A stretch of DNA of 64,000 bases, from assembly GCF_003515945.1 (NCBI RefSeq), contig NZ_QWLM01000015.1, positions 1 through 64,000 of the forward strand, in the 5' to 3' direction. The position numbers were made by a program, and so were the translations under genes. The stretch's first letter is position 1, and each line of letters begins with the position of its first letter. This DNA is from Dermacoccus abyssi (GTDB taxonomy: Bacteria; Actinomycetota; Actinomycetes; Actinomycetales; Dermatophilaceae). Under the pieces are notes generated by a model. The model had not been told where the DNA came from, did no database searches, and saw only the letters and a program-made list of their open reading frames with translations. Positions 50,691 to 62,727 of this stretch are shown in pieces.

Positions 50691-50727
50691 TGCGCGTCGT
50701 CTACTGCGCGTGCACACACGCGCCGGA

Positions 50728-50733
50728 TATTGT
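50728..50733 (+). promoter_or_regulatory. Candidate -10 element (TATTGT), leaderless
   Basis: TATTGT lies 6 nt upstream of the GTG at 50740 with no ribosome-binding site. Together with the element at 50685-50690 it forms a compact divergent promoter pair. Confidence 0.6.
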
Positions 50734-50739
50734 CGCCGC

Positions 50740-52284
50740 GTGAGCGAAAACAATCAGCTTGAAGCCATCCGCACGGGTTACGCCTTCGAGGGCGGCTCGC
50801 TCGACCTCGGCGCTGCCGTCGACGCAGGCACCGCAGCACCAGACGTCCAGGTGCGTCTGCCGCTCGCGATGATGAACCGTCACGGACTCATCGCGGGAGC
50901 CACCGGTACCGGTAAGACCAAGACCCTCCAGCTCATGGCCGAGCAGCTCGCCACGAACGGCGTACCCGTCTTCATGGCCGACATCAAGGGCGACCTCTCG
51001 GGTCTGGCCGAGCCAGGCGAGTCGAACGACAAGGTCGCGCAGCGTGCGTCCGACGTGGGTCAGACGTGGGAGGCGAAGGGCTTCGAGGTCGAGTACCTCG
51101 CGCTGGGCGGTCAGGGCAAGGGTGTTCCCGTGCGCGCCACCGTCACATCGTTCGGCCCGACGCTGCTGTCGAAGGTGCTGGGCCTCAACTCGACCCAGGA
51201 GTCGAGCCTCGGGCTGATCTTCCACTATGCCGACAGCCAGGGTCTCGCGCTGCTCGACCTCAAGGATCTGCGCGCCGTCATCACTCACCTCACGTCCGAC
51301 GAGGGGAAGGCCGACCTCAAGGAACTGGGCGGTCTCTCGTCGGCCACGGCCGGAGTCATCCTGCGCAATCTCATCGCGTTCGCCGACGGCGGCGCCGAGG
51401 CGTTCTTCGGTGAGCCGGAGTTCGAGACCTCGGACCTGCTGCGTACCGGCGCCGACGGTCGCGGCATCATCACCTGCCTCGAACTGCCGAGCGTCCAGGA
51501 GCAGCCGACGCTGTTCTCCACGTTCCTCATGTGGATGCTCGCCGATCTGTTCCAGGAGCTCCCGGAAGCCGGCGACCTCGACAAGCCGAAGCTCGTCTTC
51601 TTCTTCGACGAGGCGCACCTGCTCTTCGACGAGGCGAGCAAGGCGTTCGTCGACCAGATCGAGCAGACCGTTCGTCTCATCCGCTCCAAGGGCGTCGGTG
51701 TCTTCTTCGTCACGCAGACCCCGAAGGACGTGCCCGCCGGCGTTCTCGGTCAGCTCGGTAACCGGGTGCAGCACGCGCTGCGCGCGTTCACGCCGGACGA
51801 TCAGAAGGCGCTCAACGCCACCGTACGTACCTTCCCGAAGAGTGGGTACGACCTCGAGGAGCTCCTCACGACGCTCGGCACCGGCGAGGCCGTCGTCACG
51901 GTGCTCTCCGAGAAGGGCGCGCCGACGCCCGTCGCGTGGACCCGCATGCTCGCACCGACGTCGAAGATGGCCCCGGCGAGCGAGGAGACGATGGACCGCG
52001 TCATCGGCGCCTCCGCCATCGCCTCGAAGTACTCCGAGGCCGTCGACCGCGAATCCGCGTACGAGCGTCTTCAGAACAAGTTCGCCCAGGCTCCCGCCGA
52101 GAGCGACAACGCCGAGGAAAAGCCCAAGGCCGCTCCGAAGGAAGCAGCGAAGCCGAAGGAGGAGCCCGGCATGGTGAGCCAGGTCGTGCGCTCCAGCGCG
52201 TTCAAGTCGTTCATGCGCTCCGCAGGCACACAGATCGGCCGCGAGATCACCCGCAGCCTGTTCGGCACGGGCCGCCGTCGCTGA
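50740..52284 (+). CDS. HerA-like ATPase (DUF853 helicase)
   Basis: The 514-residue protein has Walker A GATGTGKT (53-60) in an FtsK/HerA-type core, a Walker B segment KLVFFFDEAHLLF with Asp290-Glu291, and an Arg-finger-like RLIRSKGVGVFFVTQTPKD. It ends with a Lys/Ala/Pro-rich linker and the basic helix SFMRSAGTQIGREITRSLFGTGRRR. DUF853 proteins form hexameric DNA-translocating rings, but their partner nuclease in bacteria is often unknown. The flanking LytR_C genes give no clear functional hint. A terminator follows. Confidence 0.9.
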   Translation: MSENNQLEAIRTGYAFEGGSLDLGAAVDAGTAAPDVQVRLPLAMMNRHGLIAGATGTGKTKTLQLMAEQLATNGVPVFMADIKGDLSGLAEPGESNDKVAQRASDVGQTWEAKGFEVEYLALGGQGKGVPVRATVTSFGPTLLSKVLGLNSTQESSLGLIFHYADSQGLALLDLKDLRAVITHLTSDEGKADLKELGGLSSATAGVILRNLIAFADGGAEAFFGEPEFETSDLLRTGADGRGIITCLELPSVQEQPTLFSTFLMWMLADLFQELPEAGDLDKPKLVFFFDEAHLLFDEASKAFVDQIEQTVRLIRSKGVGVFFVTQTPKDVPAGVLGQLGNRVQHALRAFTPDDQKALNATVRTFPKSGYDLEELLTTLGTGEAVVTVLSEKGAPTPVAWTRMLAPTSKMAPASEETMDRVIGASAIASKYSEAVDRESAYERLQNKFAQAPAESDNAEEKPKAAPKEAAKPKEEPGMVSQVVRSSAFKSFMRSAGTQIGREITRSLFGTGRRR

Positions 52285-52296
52285 CGCGCCTTCCCC

Positions 52297-52344
52297 ACGG
52301 ACGAAGCGGGCCGCACCTTCGGGGGTGCGACTCGCTTCGTCCGT
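52297..52344. terminator. Bidirectional terminator between HerA-like and LytR_C genes
   Basis: ACGGACGAAGCG...CCGCACC pairs with GGTGCG...CGCTTCGTCCGT through about 20 bp with few mismatches and a TTCGGG loop. It lies between two convergent genes. Confidence 0.65.
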
Positions 52345-52376
52345 TGAACCGTCGAGGTGAGGCGTGAACTGCGACG

Positions 52377-53183
52377 TCAGCAGCTCGGTGTCGGTGAGGA
52401 GCCCGGGGCCTTCGTCGCCTGCGAGAGCGGGGCCACCTTGCCGCCCTTGAGCCACTTCGACCCGAGGTAGAGGCGTACGTCGCGTCCCGTCATGCTGACG
52501 TTCGCCTTCTCGTCCTGCAGAAGTCGCGAGCCGGGGATGCTCATCTGGACGCGCTGGGCGTCGGGCAGGCCCTCCTCGTCGTAGACGATGACGGCCGTGT
52601 CGTCGGGGTAGTAGGCGCGGTCGTTGGCCTTGGCCTCGCTGTGGAAGCCCTGCTTGGCCAGCTGGTTGCTCACCGTCGCAGCGAGTCCGCTCTGGAAGGT
52701 CGTATTGAACACGGCCACCTTGACGTCCTTGATGGGGCGCGGCGGCTGCGGCGTCAGCGTGAAGTCGTTGCCGATGACGACGTCGACCGTCGGGTCGGCC
52801 CGTTCGTCCTGGTACAGGTTGGCGTGCGGGATCTGAGTGGCGAGGTTGAGGGCGATCGTGCGCCCGGACTTGCCGTACCGGATCTCCGCGTACTTCGGTG
52901 TCGGCCGGTCGTCGGCGAGCGGGTCGTTCGCCACCTCGAGCAGATTGAGTCCTCGCCATCCGAGGCGCCTGGCGACTGTGGCCGCCTCACCCTTGGAGTC
53001 GCTCGCGTTGTACACGTTGGCGTACATCGTCGGCCAGGCGACGGTGCGAGACGGCTTCGGGTTGCCGGCCGGGCAGGTGGGCGCAGCCTTCTTCTTCGGC
53101 TCTTCCTTGCTGCTGCAGGCCCCCAACGTCACCGTGAGCGCCATGGCGAGGCAGGCGGCGCCCGCAGCGCGGTAACGAGGCAT
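52377..53183 (-). CDS. Lipoprotein with two LytR_C domains
   Basis: The 268-residue protein has a lipoprotein signal peptide with lipobox LGAC (Cys23) followed by a Lys-rich linker. Two LytR C-terminal domains come next: residues about 50-135 (WPTMYANVYNASDSKGEAATVARRL) and 150-250 (KVAVFNTTFQSGLAATVSNQLAKQGF). The family binds or positions wall polymers. AGGAG lies 8 nt upstream of the ATG at 53183. It resembles the membrane-anchored protein at 49873, so the two are probably related by duplication. Confidence 0.85.
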   Translation of the reverse strand: MPRYRAAGAACLAMALTVTLGACSSKEEPKKKAAPTCPAGNPKPSRTVAWPTMYANVYNASDSKGEAATVARRLGWRGLNLLEVANDPLADDRPTPKYAEIRYGKSGRTIALNLATQIPHANLYQDERADPTVDVVIGNDFTLTPQPPRPIKDVKVAVFNTTFQSGLAATVSNQLAKQGFHSEAKANDRAYYPDDTAVIVYDEEGLPDAQRVQMSIPGSRLLQDEKANVSMTGRDVRLYLGSKWLKGGKVAPLSQATKAPGSSPTPSC

Positions 53184-53329
53184 CGGCAGGCTCCTGATCG
53201 ACCTTGGAGGGGCGGGTGTCATCGCATGCGCGATGCGTCGTCAGTCTACCGGCCCCAGGAGCGCTTCCCCGGGTGCGCCACGGCGGCACGATTGGGAGTT
53301 GAACGCAGGTTTGCAGTAAGATTTCCGGC

Positions 53330-53419
53330 GGAGGATTCGCATAGCGGCCTAGTGCGCACGATTGGAAATCGTGTTGGGGATGAAACCCCTCATGGGTTCA
53401 AATCCCATATCCTCCGCCA
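53330..53419 (+). tRNA. tRNA-Ser (anticodon GGA)
   Basis: The sequence folds into a class II tRNA with acceptor stem GGAGGAT/ATCCTCC, anticodon arm CACGA-TTGGAAA-TCGTG with anticodon GGA, a long variable arm (TTGGGGATGAAACCCCT region), a T-arm ATGGG-TTCAAAT-CCCAT and an encoded CCA end. It reads UCC/UCU codons. Confidence 0.96.
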
Positions 53420-53429
53420 CACAGCGATT

Positions 53430-53457
53430 GGCCCCGAGACTTCAGAGTCTCGGGGCC
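53430..53457 (+). terminator. Terminator after tRNA-Ser(GGA)
   Basis: GGCCCCGAGACT and AGTCTCGGGGCC form a perfect 12-bp stem with the loop TCAG, 11 nt past the tRNA 3' end, followed by TTC. Confidence 0.75.
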
Positions 53458-53525
53458 TTCGCGTGTCTTGGGGCGACATGGGAGCCGGGTGTCGCCAGAG
53501 GTCGCGGGGCTGGCATCATTGGTCG

Positions 53526-54863
53526 GTGCCCTCCGCTTCGATGTTCCGCGACTTGCCACGCCCCGCGAAGTGGATGCTCACCAGTCTCGTGTTCGACTTC
53601 GTCGGCACCGGCCTCATCATGCCGTTCGCCGTCGTCTACCTCCACGAGGTGCGCGACTTCTCACTCCAGACGGCCGGTGTTCTCCTCGCGCTACCCGCCA
53701 TCGTCGGGTTGCTCGCTGTCGGACCGGGCGGTGTGCTCATCGACCGCTTCGGTGCGCGCCGCGTCGTCATCGCCGCGGTGTCACTCGAGATCGTGGCGCA
53801 GGTGCTCATGGCCAACGCGCTCACCGTGCCCGTGGCCGCGACGTCGCTCGTCTGCTCCGGTTTGGCTACAGGCGTCATCTTCCCGGCGGTGCAGGCGATG
53901 GTCGCCACCGTCATGCCCACCCACCAACGTCAGCACTACTTCGGGCTCAGCTTCACGCTGCTCAACCTCGGCCTCGGCATCGGCGGGATGCTGGGCGGTG
54001 CCGTCGTCGACGTGGAGCGTCCCGGGACGTTCGAGCGCATCTACTACATCGACGCGGTCACGTTCCTCATTCCGCTGATGCTCTACCTCGGCCCGCTGCG
54101 GCGCTACGGCGGCCCGGTGGCGCACGGCGCTTCGTCGGGCGACGACGGCGCGATGCCGGTCAGCGGCGGGTACCGACTCGTGCTGCGCGACCCGGCGATG
54201 CGGCTGCTCGTCGTGCTCGGGTTCGTCACGGCGTTCATCGGTTACGCCCAGTTCGGCGTCGGGTTCCAGGCGTTCTCGCGGACGGTCGCGCACATCTCCA
54301 CCCAGGTGCTCGGGTGGGCGTACGCCGCCAACACGGCCGTCATCGTCGTGGCGCAGCTGTTCGTGCTGAAGTTCGTCGCCGGACGCCGACGCACCCGCGC
54401 GCTGCTCGTCATGTGTGTGCTGTGGGCGATCTCGTGGAGCGTGCTCGGCGTTGCCGGCCTGGCGGGGGAGTCGAACGTCGTGCTCGCCTCGGTGCTCGTG
54501 TGCGCGTCGGCCGCGATCTTCGGCGTCGGTGAGACCTTCCTGCAGCCGACGCTTCCCGCGATGGTCAACGACCTCGCCCCCGACCACCTGCGCGGCCGCT
54601 ACAACTCGGCCTCTGCCGGTGCCTTCCACATCGCGGAGATCGTCGGTCCGCCGTTCGCCGGCCTGCTCATCGGGCACGCACTCGCCGGGTGGTACGCCGT
54701 CGCGCTCGTCGCGGGATGCGCCGTGGCTGCGTGGGTGACGATCGTCGTCGAGCGACAGCTGTCGCCGAAGGTCAACGGCGTCGGCGTGAGCGCGCCGGAA
54801 GAGATCGACGTCGAGGGCGAGATGGCGCTCGAGGTGCAGCGCGCGAAGCTCTCGACGGAGTGA
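53526..54863 (+). CDS. MFS transporter
   Basis: The 445-residue protein has twelve membrane helices and MFS features: FVGTGLIMPFAVVYLHEV in helix 1, the loop motif GGVLIDRFGARRVV after helix 2, and LAPDHLRGRYNSASAGAF late in the protein. It ends with an acidic cytoplasmic tail of about 50 residues. Drug or metabolite efflux is likely. A CATCAT hexamer lies 6 nt before GTG 53526, supporting a leaderless start; ATG 53541 is the alternative. Confidence 0.85.
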   Translation: MPSASMFRDLPRPAKWMLTSLVFDFVGTGLIMPFAVVYLHEVRDFSLQTAGVLLALPAIVGLLAVGPGGVLIDRFGARRVVIAAVSLEIVAQVLMANALTVPVAATSLVCSGLATGVIFPAVQAMVATVMPTHQRQHYFGLSFTLLNLGLGIGGMLGGAVVDVERPGTFERIYYIDAVTFLIPLMLYLGPLRRYGGPVAHGASSGDDGAMPVSGGYRLVLRDPAMRLLVVLGFVTAFIGYAQFGVGFQAFSRTVAHISTQVLGWAYAANTAVIVVAQLFVLKFVAGRRRTRALLVMCVLWAISWSVLGVAGLAGESNVVLASVLVCASAAIFGVGETFLQPTLPAMVNDLAPDHLRGRYNSASAGAFHIAEIVGPPFAGLLIGHALAGWYAVALVAGCAVAAWVTIVVERQLSPKVNGVGVSAPEEIDVEGEMALEVQRAKLSTE

Positions 54864-54927
54864 CGCTCGGCGTTGCCGTAGTGCGATGGCCCGGGCGGCG
54901 GTGTGCGCTCGCGCGCGGAGTCTGCCG

Positions 54928-55031
54928 GGGCATGTAAGCGCCCCCCACGTACCTGGAAGAGCTCTCCTACCCTTGCTGCATTCCTGCCCTGGGGGAGTTC
55001 GGAGAGGTACCACCACGTGGGGGGCTTGCCC
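54928..55031 (-). ncRNA. ffs: Signal recognition particle RNA (4.5S)
   Basis: The minus strand has the bacterial small SRP RNA core: CCCCCAGGGCAGGAATGCAGCAAGGGTAGG, matching the SRP apical domain with its GGAA-type loop and AGCA asymmetric bulge. The ends pair by GCCCCCCACGT with ACGTGGGGGGC, forming a long hairpin. It binds Ffh and targets membrane proteins. Placement next to dnaX is common in actinobacteria. The 5' and 3' ends are placed by pairing and are approximate. Confidence 0.85.
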
Positions 55032-55150
55032 GTACTCTACCGGGCACCCGGCGGCGTCCGCGAATCGCATTCCCCGCCCCGATGATGAGCGGTCGCCGCG
55101 GCCCCTGTGCCCGCATGTCCAGGAAACATCGGGTTGTCGGTGGCCACTAC

Positions 55151-55156
55151 TAGGCT
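55151..55156 (+). promoter_or_regulatory. Candidate -10 element (TAGGCT) of dnaX, leaderless
   Basis: TAGGCT stands 6 nt before the dnaX ATG at 55163. No ribosome-binding site lies between. Confidence 0.6.
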
Positions 55157-55162
55157 GACGCC

Positions 55163-58087
55163 ATGACAACGGCCCTCTACCGCCGCTACCGCCCCGAGAC
55201 GTTCGCCGACGTCATCGGCCAGGAGCACGTCACCGAACCGCTGATGCAGGCACTGCGCACCGGGCGGGTCAATCACGCCTACCTGTTCTCCGGCCCGCGC
55301 GGGTGCGGAAAGACGACGTCCGCGCGCATCCTCGCGCGCTGCCTCAACTGCGAGCAGGGCCCCACGCCCACGCCGTGCGGGGTGTGCGATTCGTGTAAGG
55401 CGCTGGCGCGCGGAGGTGCGGGTTCGGTCGACGTCATCGAGATCGACGCCGCGTCGCACGGTGGTGTCGACGACGCCCGTGACCTGCGTGAGCGCGCGTC
55501 GTTCGGTCCGGCGAGCAGCCGTTTCAAGATCTACATCATCGACGAGGCGCACATGGTGACGCCGCAGGGCTTCAACGCCCTGCTCAAGATCGTCGAGGAG
55601 CCGCCGGAGCACGTGAAGTTCGTCTTCGCGACCACGGAGCCGGAGAAGGTCATCGGCACCATTCGTTCGCGCACGCACCACTACCCGTTCCGGCTCGTGC
55701 CGCCGAAGAAGCTCACCGATTACATGGAGCAGCTTCTCGACGCCGAGGGCGTGGCTACGGAGCCGGGCGTGCTGTCGTTCGTCACGCGCGCGGGCGGCGG
55801 TTCGGTGCGTGACTCGCTGTCGGTGCTCGACCAGCTCATCGCGGGCTCCGGGCCCGAGGGCCTCACGTACTCGGGTGCTGCGGGCCTGCTGGGTTTCACC
55901 GACGACGAGCTGCTCGACGGCATCATCGAAGCCTTCGCGGCGGGCGATTCCGCGGCCGTGTTCCGTCAGATCGACCGCGTCATCGAGTCGGGTGCCGACC
56001 CGCGTCGGTTCGTCGAGGATCTTCTCGAGCGCCTGCGTGACCTCATCGTCGTGCGGGCCGTGGCCGAGGGGGCGGGCGCCGTTCTGCGTGCCGTCCCGGA
56101 GGACCAACTCGAGCGGATGCGCAGCCAGGCGGCGTCCTTCGGCGACGGCGCGCTCTCGCGGGCGGCCGACGTCATCAACGCGGGGCTGAGCGAGATGACG
56201 GGTGCCACCTCGCCTCGTCTGCAGCTCGAACTCATGTGTGCGCGCGTTCTGTTGCCGGGGATCGCGGGGCTCGACGGTTACGCGGCGCGCCTCGACCGCA
56301 TGGAACGACGCCTCGACATGGGCGAACTGCCGCCGCGCTCGCCGGCCGGCCCGGTGCAGCACGCGCCGGCTGTTTCGCCAGGTGGCCCGGCTCCTGTGCG
56401 TCCGCCGAGTGGTGCTGCCGCTGAGGCACCGTCGGCTGCGCCGAGCGAAGAGCCACGCACCCGAGCCGACCAGGCCGATCGGGGCGCTGCCTCGCGTGAC
56501 GAAGCCATGCGCGGTTCGGGCGACGAACGCGGGGGTGAGGCCGAGCGTCAGGGCCAGCGGGCCCAGGCCGCTGCGCGCGACGACGAGGCCGCGGGTGCTC
56601 CGTCGGGCACGAGCGGCGGTGTCGACGAGACCGAGCGCGAGCAGGTGCAGCGTCAGTTCGAGCAGTCCCAGCGGGCCGGTGGCCCGGGGTGGCAGGGCGA
56701 ACAGGCGCAGCAGGCATCGCAGCCCCAGCAGTCGCAGGCGCCGCAGCAGCCGACGTCGGCATCCGGCGGCGGGCGCGGTGGCATGTCCACCGACGACATC
56801 CGTCGCGCATGGCCGGACGTACTCGATCGCATCTTCCGCATCAAGCGCGTCACGTGGACACTGCTGAGCCAGAACGCGCAGGTGCTCGAGTTCGACGGCG
56901 CTCGCCTCGTGCTCGGAGCGTCGAGCAGTGGCCTTGCGGCCACCATGTCGCGCGGGCAGCACCCCGAGGTCGTGCGTCAGGCCCTCATCGAGGCCATCGG
57001 TGTCGACGTCACGGTCGAAGCGCGCGCGATGAACGGCGGTGCGCCACAGGCGCAACCGCAGAGTGAGCAGCCCGCCGAGCCGTGGCAGTCGCCGTCACAG
57101 GGCGGGGGCTCGCAGGCACAGCGGGGGGCCGCCCAGTGGAATTCGCCTTCGGCGGGCTCCGACCAGGGCGGCCAGTGGAACTCCCCTTCGCAGGGCGAGC
57201 AATGGATTTCGCCGAGCGACGGCGCTCAGGCACGTGGGCAGCAGCCTGCTCCGGCCGAGCCGCCCTCGAGCGCCCCGGCGCAGTCGCAGGGCAAACCCGG
57301 CGGTTGGCGCGAACGGACGGGCTACCAGGGTTCGGGCACGACAGGTCACGTTCCTGTCGATCCCGCGCAGGCCGGTGACCCGCCCGCGCACGGCACACCG
57401 CGTGAGGCGGCCACGCCGTCACAGGACGCCGGTCTCGCCACGGCGGCCGCGCGCAGCAGCGCGTGGGGCTCCGACTCCGACGGCGACTGGTCGTCGCAGG
57501 CCGCGCCCGCACCGGACTGGGCAACCGGTAACGACGGGCCGGCGCAGCCGTCATCGACTGCCTCTGCCACGCCCTCACCGGCGCCCGAGGTCGACGCGGG
57601 CCCCGCTGACGCCGACGAGCCGACTCCTGACTGGATGGAGGAGGAGCCCGAAACCGACGTCGAGGCGGTCTACGACCCGCTGCCGCCCAAGTCGGAGCTC
57701 GGGGCCGGAGCCGCGCAGGAGACTGCTGGCGGCGAACCCTCCGGTGACTCGGCGTCCGACGAGGCGACCCCCGACGGTCAGGCGGCTGCCGCAGCCGACC
57801 CTCAGGCCACCGGGCACCTCGCGTCTCCCACGCCCCAGCCCACGCAGGGCGCGGTCGACGACGGACGAACTCTCACGCCGCGTCAGCGCGCTGAGAAGGC
57901 AGCCCGGGAGGCAGCGCAGAAGCAGGAGGATGCGCGTCGCGGCAACGGCGGCTCGGCGTACGACGACACGTCGGCGAGCATCGACGACGAAGACATCGAG
58001 AACTCCGATGCGGTCGGCCTGCCCGTCATCAAGTCGGTGCTCGGCGGCACGGTCATCAAGGAGGAAGGCCCCGACCAGGGCTCGTGA
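55163..58087 (+). CDS. dnaX: DNA polymerase III subunits gamma/tau
   Basis: The 974-residue clamp-loader subunit has an AAA+ domain with Walker A GPRGCGKTTSAR (44-55), a four-Cys zinc module (Cys63, Cys72, Cys75, Cys78, with Cys60 nearby) and IIDEAHMVTPQGFNALLK with Walker B and the sensor region. Domain III ends near residue 405. A Pro/Gln/Gly/Ser/Glu-rich linker (about 405-560) leads to a tau-type C-terminal domain (SGGGRGGMSTDDIRRAWPDVLDRI to ARAMNGG) and a further low-complexity region (about 630-930) before a conserved end VGLPVIKSVLGG. It loads the beta clamp. The tail is longer than in Escherichia coli tau; I saw no slippery site for gamma. Confidence 0.96.
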   Translation: MTTALYRRYRPETFADVIGQEHVTEPLMQALRTGRVNHAYLFSGPRGCGKTTSARILARCLNCEQGPTPTPCGVCDSCKALARGGAGSVDVIEIDAASHGGVDDARDLRERASFGPASSRFKIYIIDEAHMVTPQGFNALLKIVEEPPEHVKFVFATTEPEKVIGTIRSRTHHYPFRLVPPKKLTDYMEQLLDAEGVATEPGVLSFVTRAGGGSVRDSLSVLDQLIAGSGPEGLTYSGAAGLLGFTDDELLDGIIEAFAAGDSAAVFRQIDRVIESGADPRRFVEDLLERLRDLIVVRAVAEGAGAVLRAVPEDQLERMRSQAASFGDGALSRAADVINAGLSEMTGATSPRLQLELMCARVLLPGIAGLDGYAARLDRMERRLDMGELPPRSPAGPVQHAPAVSPGGPAPVRPPSGAAAEAPSAAPSEEPRTRADQADRGAASRDEAMRGSGDERGGEAERQGQRAQAAARDDEAAGAPSGTSGGVDETEREQVQRQFEQSQRAGGPGWQGEQAQQASQPQQSQAPQQPTSASGGGRGGMSTDDIRRAWPDVLDRIFRIKRVTWTLLSQNAQVLEFDGARLVLGASSSGLAATMSRGQHPEVVRQALIEAIGVDVTVEARAMNGGAPQAQPQSEQPAEPWQSPSQGGGSQAQRGAAQWNSPSAGSDQGGQWNSPSQGEQWISPSDGAQARGQQPAPAEPPSSAPAQSQGKPGGWRERTGYQGSGTTGHVPVDPAQAGDPPAHGTPREAATPSQDAGLATAAARSSAWGSDSDGDWSSQAAPAPDWATGNDGPAQPSSTASATPSPAPEVDAGPADADEPTPDWMEEEPETDVEAVYDPLPPKSELGAGAAQETAGGEPSGDSASDEATPDGQAAAAADPQATGHLASPTPQPTQGAVDDGRTLTPRQRAEKAAREAAQKQEDARRGNGGSAYDDTSASIDDEDIENSDAVGLPVIKSVLGGTVIKEEGPDQGS

Positions 58088-58767
58088 TGATGAGGTCCGG
58101 GCGGCTCGGCACGCGGTTGATCGGAAGTCGGCGCAATCGTTCGCGCCGAACTGACCCGGTGAGGGGCAGAACCGATGCTCTGCTGCGCGACCGGGATGAC
58201 GGCGGCGGCCCGCACGCGTGCTTTCCCAAAGCGGCTTTCACGTTCACGCTCGAGTGCGACCTCCCCGCGCCGGAGGCGTGGAGCCGTGTGGCCGACAGCG
58301 AACGTCACGGTGTGGCGGTGCCGTTCACGAACGTGAGCGGCCCGAAACCTGAGAACCTGCGCGTCGGTTCGCGGCTCGTGGCACGAACGGCGCTCGGTCC
58401 GTGTGGCTTCGACGACGTCATGATCGTGCGCGCCGCCGAACCCGGGCGCCTGCTCGTGTTCGAGAAGGTCGGCCGAGTCATCGGGGGAGTGGTCGACGTC
58501 CGTTTCACGCCGCTTCCCGCCCTTACCGATGCCCGCGGCATGACCCGTCCGGTTTCCACGGGCGGTGTTCGCCCGGACGCTCCGAGCGCTGACGGCGGGA
58601 ACGAGCTCACCCGCGTCGAGTGGTGGCAGACGATCGCTGTGCCGTGGCTGCGAGGTCCGCTCACCCCGCTCGGCACGTTCGCGGCCACCCTGGCTTCCCC
58701 TCTCGCACGGCGGGGTTACGAGCGCGTCGTCGCGCGGGTGCTCACGGGTGTCGGTGGCGGCGCGTAA
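58084..58767 (+). CDS. SRPBCC-domain protein
   Basis: The 227-residue protein has a START/SRPBCC-like pattern from about residue 48: [63 protein letters not shown] and [44 protein letters not shown]. The fold binds hydrophobic ligands; function is unknown. The ATG at 58084 overlaps the dnaX stop. The Arg-rich first 45 residues look poorly conserved, so the true start may lie further in. The next gene, recR, begins 11 nt after its stop. Confidence 0.7.
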   Translation: MMMRSGRLGTRLIGSRRNRSRRTDPVRGRTDALLRDRDDGGGPHACFPKAAFTFTLECDLPAPEAWSRVADSERHGVAVPFTNVSGPKPENLRVGSRLVARTALGPCGFDDVMIVRAAEPGRLLVFEKVGRVIGGVVDVRFTPLPALTDARGMTRPVSTGGVRPDAPSADGGNELTRVEWWQTIAVPWLRGPLTPLGTFAATLASPLARRGYERVVARVLTGVGGGA

Positions 58768-58778
58768 CCTTTCTCCTT

Positions 58779-59375
58779 GTGTACGAAGGCGTTGTTCAAG
58801 ACCTCATCGACGAGCTCGGTCGTCTGCCCGGCGTCGGCCCGAAGTCGGCTCAGCGCATCGCGTTCCACCTGCTCGAGGCCGACGAGGACGACGTGCGGCG
58901 CCTCGCCGAGGTGCTGCTACGCGTCAAGGAGACGGTGCACTTCTGCGAGATCTGCTTCAACGTGGCCGAGAGCAACCTGTGCCGCGTGTGCGCTGATCCG
59001 CAGCGCGACACGACGATGATCTGCGTCGTCGAGGAGAGCAAGGACGTCGTCGCCATCGAGCGCACCCGAGAGTTCCGTGGGCGCTACCACGTGCTCGGCG
59101 GCGCACTGAACCCGATCGAAGGCATCGGGCCGGGCGACCTCCACGTCACCGAACTCATGGCGCGACTCGGCGACAGCACGCTCACCGAGATCATCATCGC
59201 GACCAACCCGAACCACACCGGCGAAGCGACGGCGAGCTACCTCGCGCGCCAGATCGGGCCCATGGGCATCAAGGTGAGCAGGCTCGCGTCCGGCCTGCCG
59301 GTCGGCGGCGACCTCGAGTACGCCGACGAGGTGACGCTCGGCCGCGCTTTCGAGGGCCGACGCGTCTTTGCCTGA
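58779..59375 (+). CDS. recR: Recombination protein RecR
   Basis: The 198-residue protein starts [32 protein letters not shown], which is the RecR helix-hairpin-helix, then has a zinc finger with [16 protein letters not shown] and the TOPRIM domain ([16 protein letters not shown] to [16 protein letters not shown]). It acts with RecF and RecO in gap repair. Length and start match RecR from other actinobacteria, and the neighbourhood with dnaX is conserved in bacteria. TAACCT is found 8 nt before the GTG start. Confidence 0.97.
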   Translation: MYEGVVQDLIDELGRLPGVGPKSAQRIAFHLLEADEDDVRRLAEVLLRVKETVHFCEICFNVAESNLCRVCADPQRDTTMICVVEESKDVVAIERTREFRGRYHVLGGALNPIEGIGPGDLHVTELMARLGDSTLTEIIIATNPNHTGEATASYLARQIGPMGIKVSRLASGLPVGGDLEYADEVTLGRAFEGRRVFA

Positions 59376-59531
59376 CGCCCCCCGAACCGTCCGTTCGCGG
59401 ACTTTCGCCGGTGTTGGCATCCGCGTTCTCGGGCGACCGATCGCTTACGCCCCTTCGAGGCACCGCGAACTCGTAGGTTGAGGTCAGGCGCGTCCGATCG
59501 GAGTGACGCATCTCGCACTCCGGGGGTTGTC

Positions 59532-60272
59532 GTGGAACAAGTTGCCGACGGTATGTGGCTGGGGCGCGGTACCGATGTCAACTGGATGCTCGTGCGCGAC
59601 GGCTCCGATCTCACCCTCGTCGACGCCGGGTACCCCGCAGACATCGCGCGCCTCGAAGCGGACCTCCGCAGCATCGGCCACGGCCTCGGAGACATCCGGG
59701 CCGTCCTCGTCACGCACGCGCACATCGACCACATCGGTGGACTCCAGGGTTTGCTGAGCCGGCACGATGTTCCCGTCCTCATGGCCGCGCAGGAGCTACC
59801 GCTGGCCACCGGCGAGCAGGAGAAACCCGGCTCGCGCTCGGATCTCATACGGATGGCGTGGCGCCCCAACGTCGCCATGTGGCTGGGGCGTGTCATGCGA
59901 AGTGGCGTGCTGCACGAGGAGCCCCTGCGGGGCGCGCAGACGTGGAGTGACGGCGGCCCGCTCGACCTGCCCGGACGGCCGGTGCCCGTCGCGTCACCCG
60001 GGCACACGCCTGGTCACACGGCGTACTTCTTCCCCGAGCACGGCGTCCTCGCGACGGGTGACGCCCTCGTCACGGCGCACCCGCTCACCGCGGCGCACAC
60101 CCCGCACCTCCTGCCGTCGGTTTTCAACGCCTCCGACGCCGGAGCTCTGGCCGCGCTGGACGTCCTCGCAGCCGTCGACGCGGACGTCATCGTCCCGGGC
60201 CACGGCGACGTGTGGCGCGGCCCGGTCGGCCGTGCCGCCGACCTGGCGCGTTCCGTACCAACCAGCATCTGA
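59532..60272 (+). CDS. MBL-fold metallo-hydrolase
   Basis: The 246-residue protein has the metallo-beta-lactamase metal motif [10 protein letters not shown] (HxHxDH), the third-His region [11 protein letters not shown], the Asp in [10 protein letters not shown] and PGHGDVW near the end. It probably binds two zinc or iron ions and hydrolyses an ester or thioester-type substrate. GTG 59532 was chosen because residues of the family begin with [12 protein letters not shown]; a TTG start at 59478 would add 18 poorly conserved residues. Confidence 0.88.
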   Translation: MEQVADGMWLGRGTDVNWMLVRDGSDLTLVDAGYPADIARLEADLRSIGHGLGDIRAVLVTHAHIDHIGGLQGLLSRHDVPVLMAAQELPLATGEQEKPGSRSDLIRMAWRPNVAMWLGRVMRSGVLHEEPLRGAQTWSDGGPLDLPGRPVPVASPGHTPGHTAYFFPEHGVLATGDALVTAHPLTAAHTPHLLPSVFNASDAGALAALDVLAAVDADVIVPGHGDVWRGPVGRAADLARSVPTSI

Positions 60273-60346
60273 GCGTCGAAAAACCGCGCGGGGCGCCATC
60301 ACTACACTCGAAAGCGCCCGAAGCAGTCGACCCCCGGAGCAGCACT

Positions 60347-62709
<2,363 letters not shown>

Positions 62710-62727
62710 TTTCCCAGGCTGCGCGCC

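Noticed and set aside
50701-52959. Long minus-strand frame (752 codons) across the HerA-like gene
   Set aside because: It overlaps a gene with clear Walker motifs on the plus strand and shows the same Arg/Glu/Gly-rich composition as other shadow frames.
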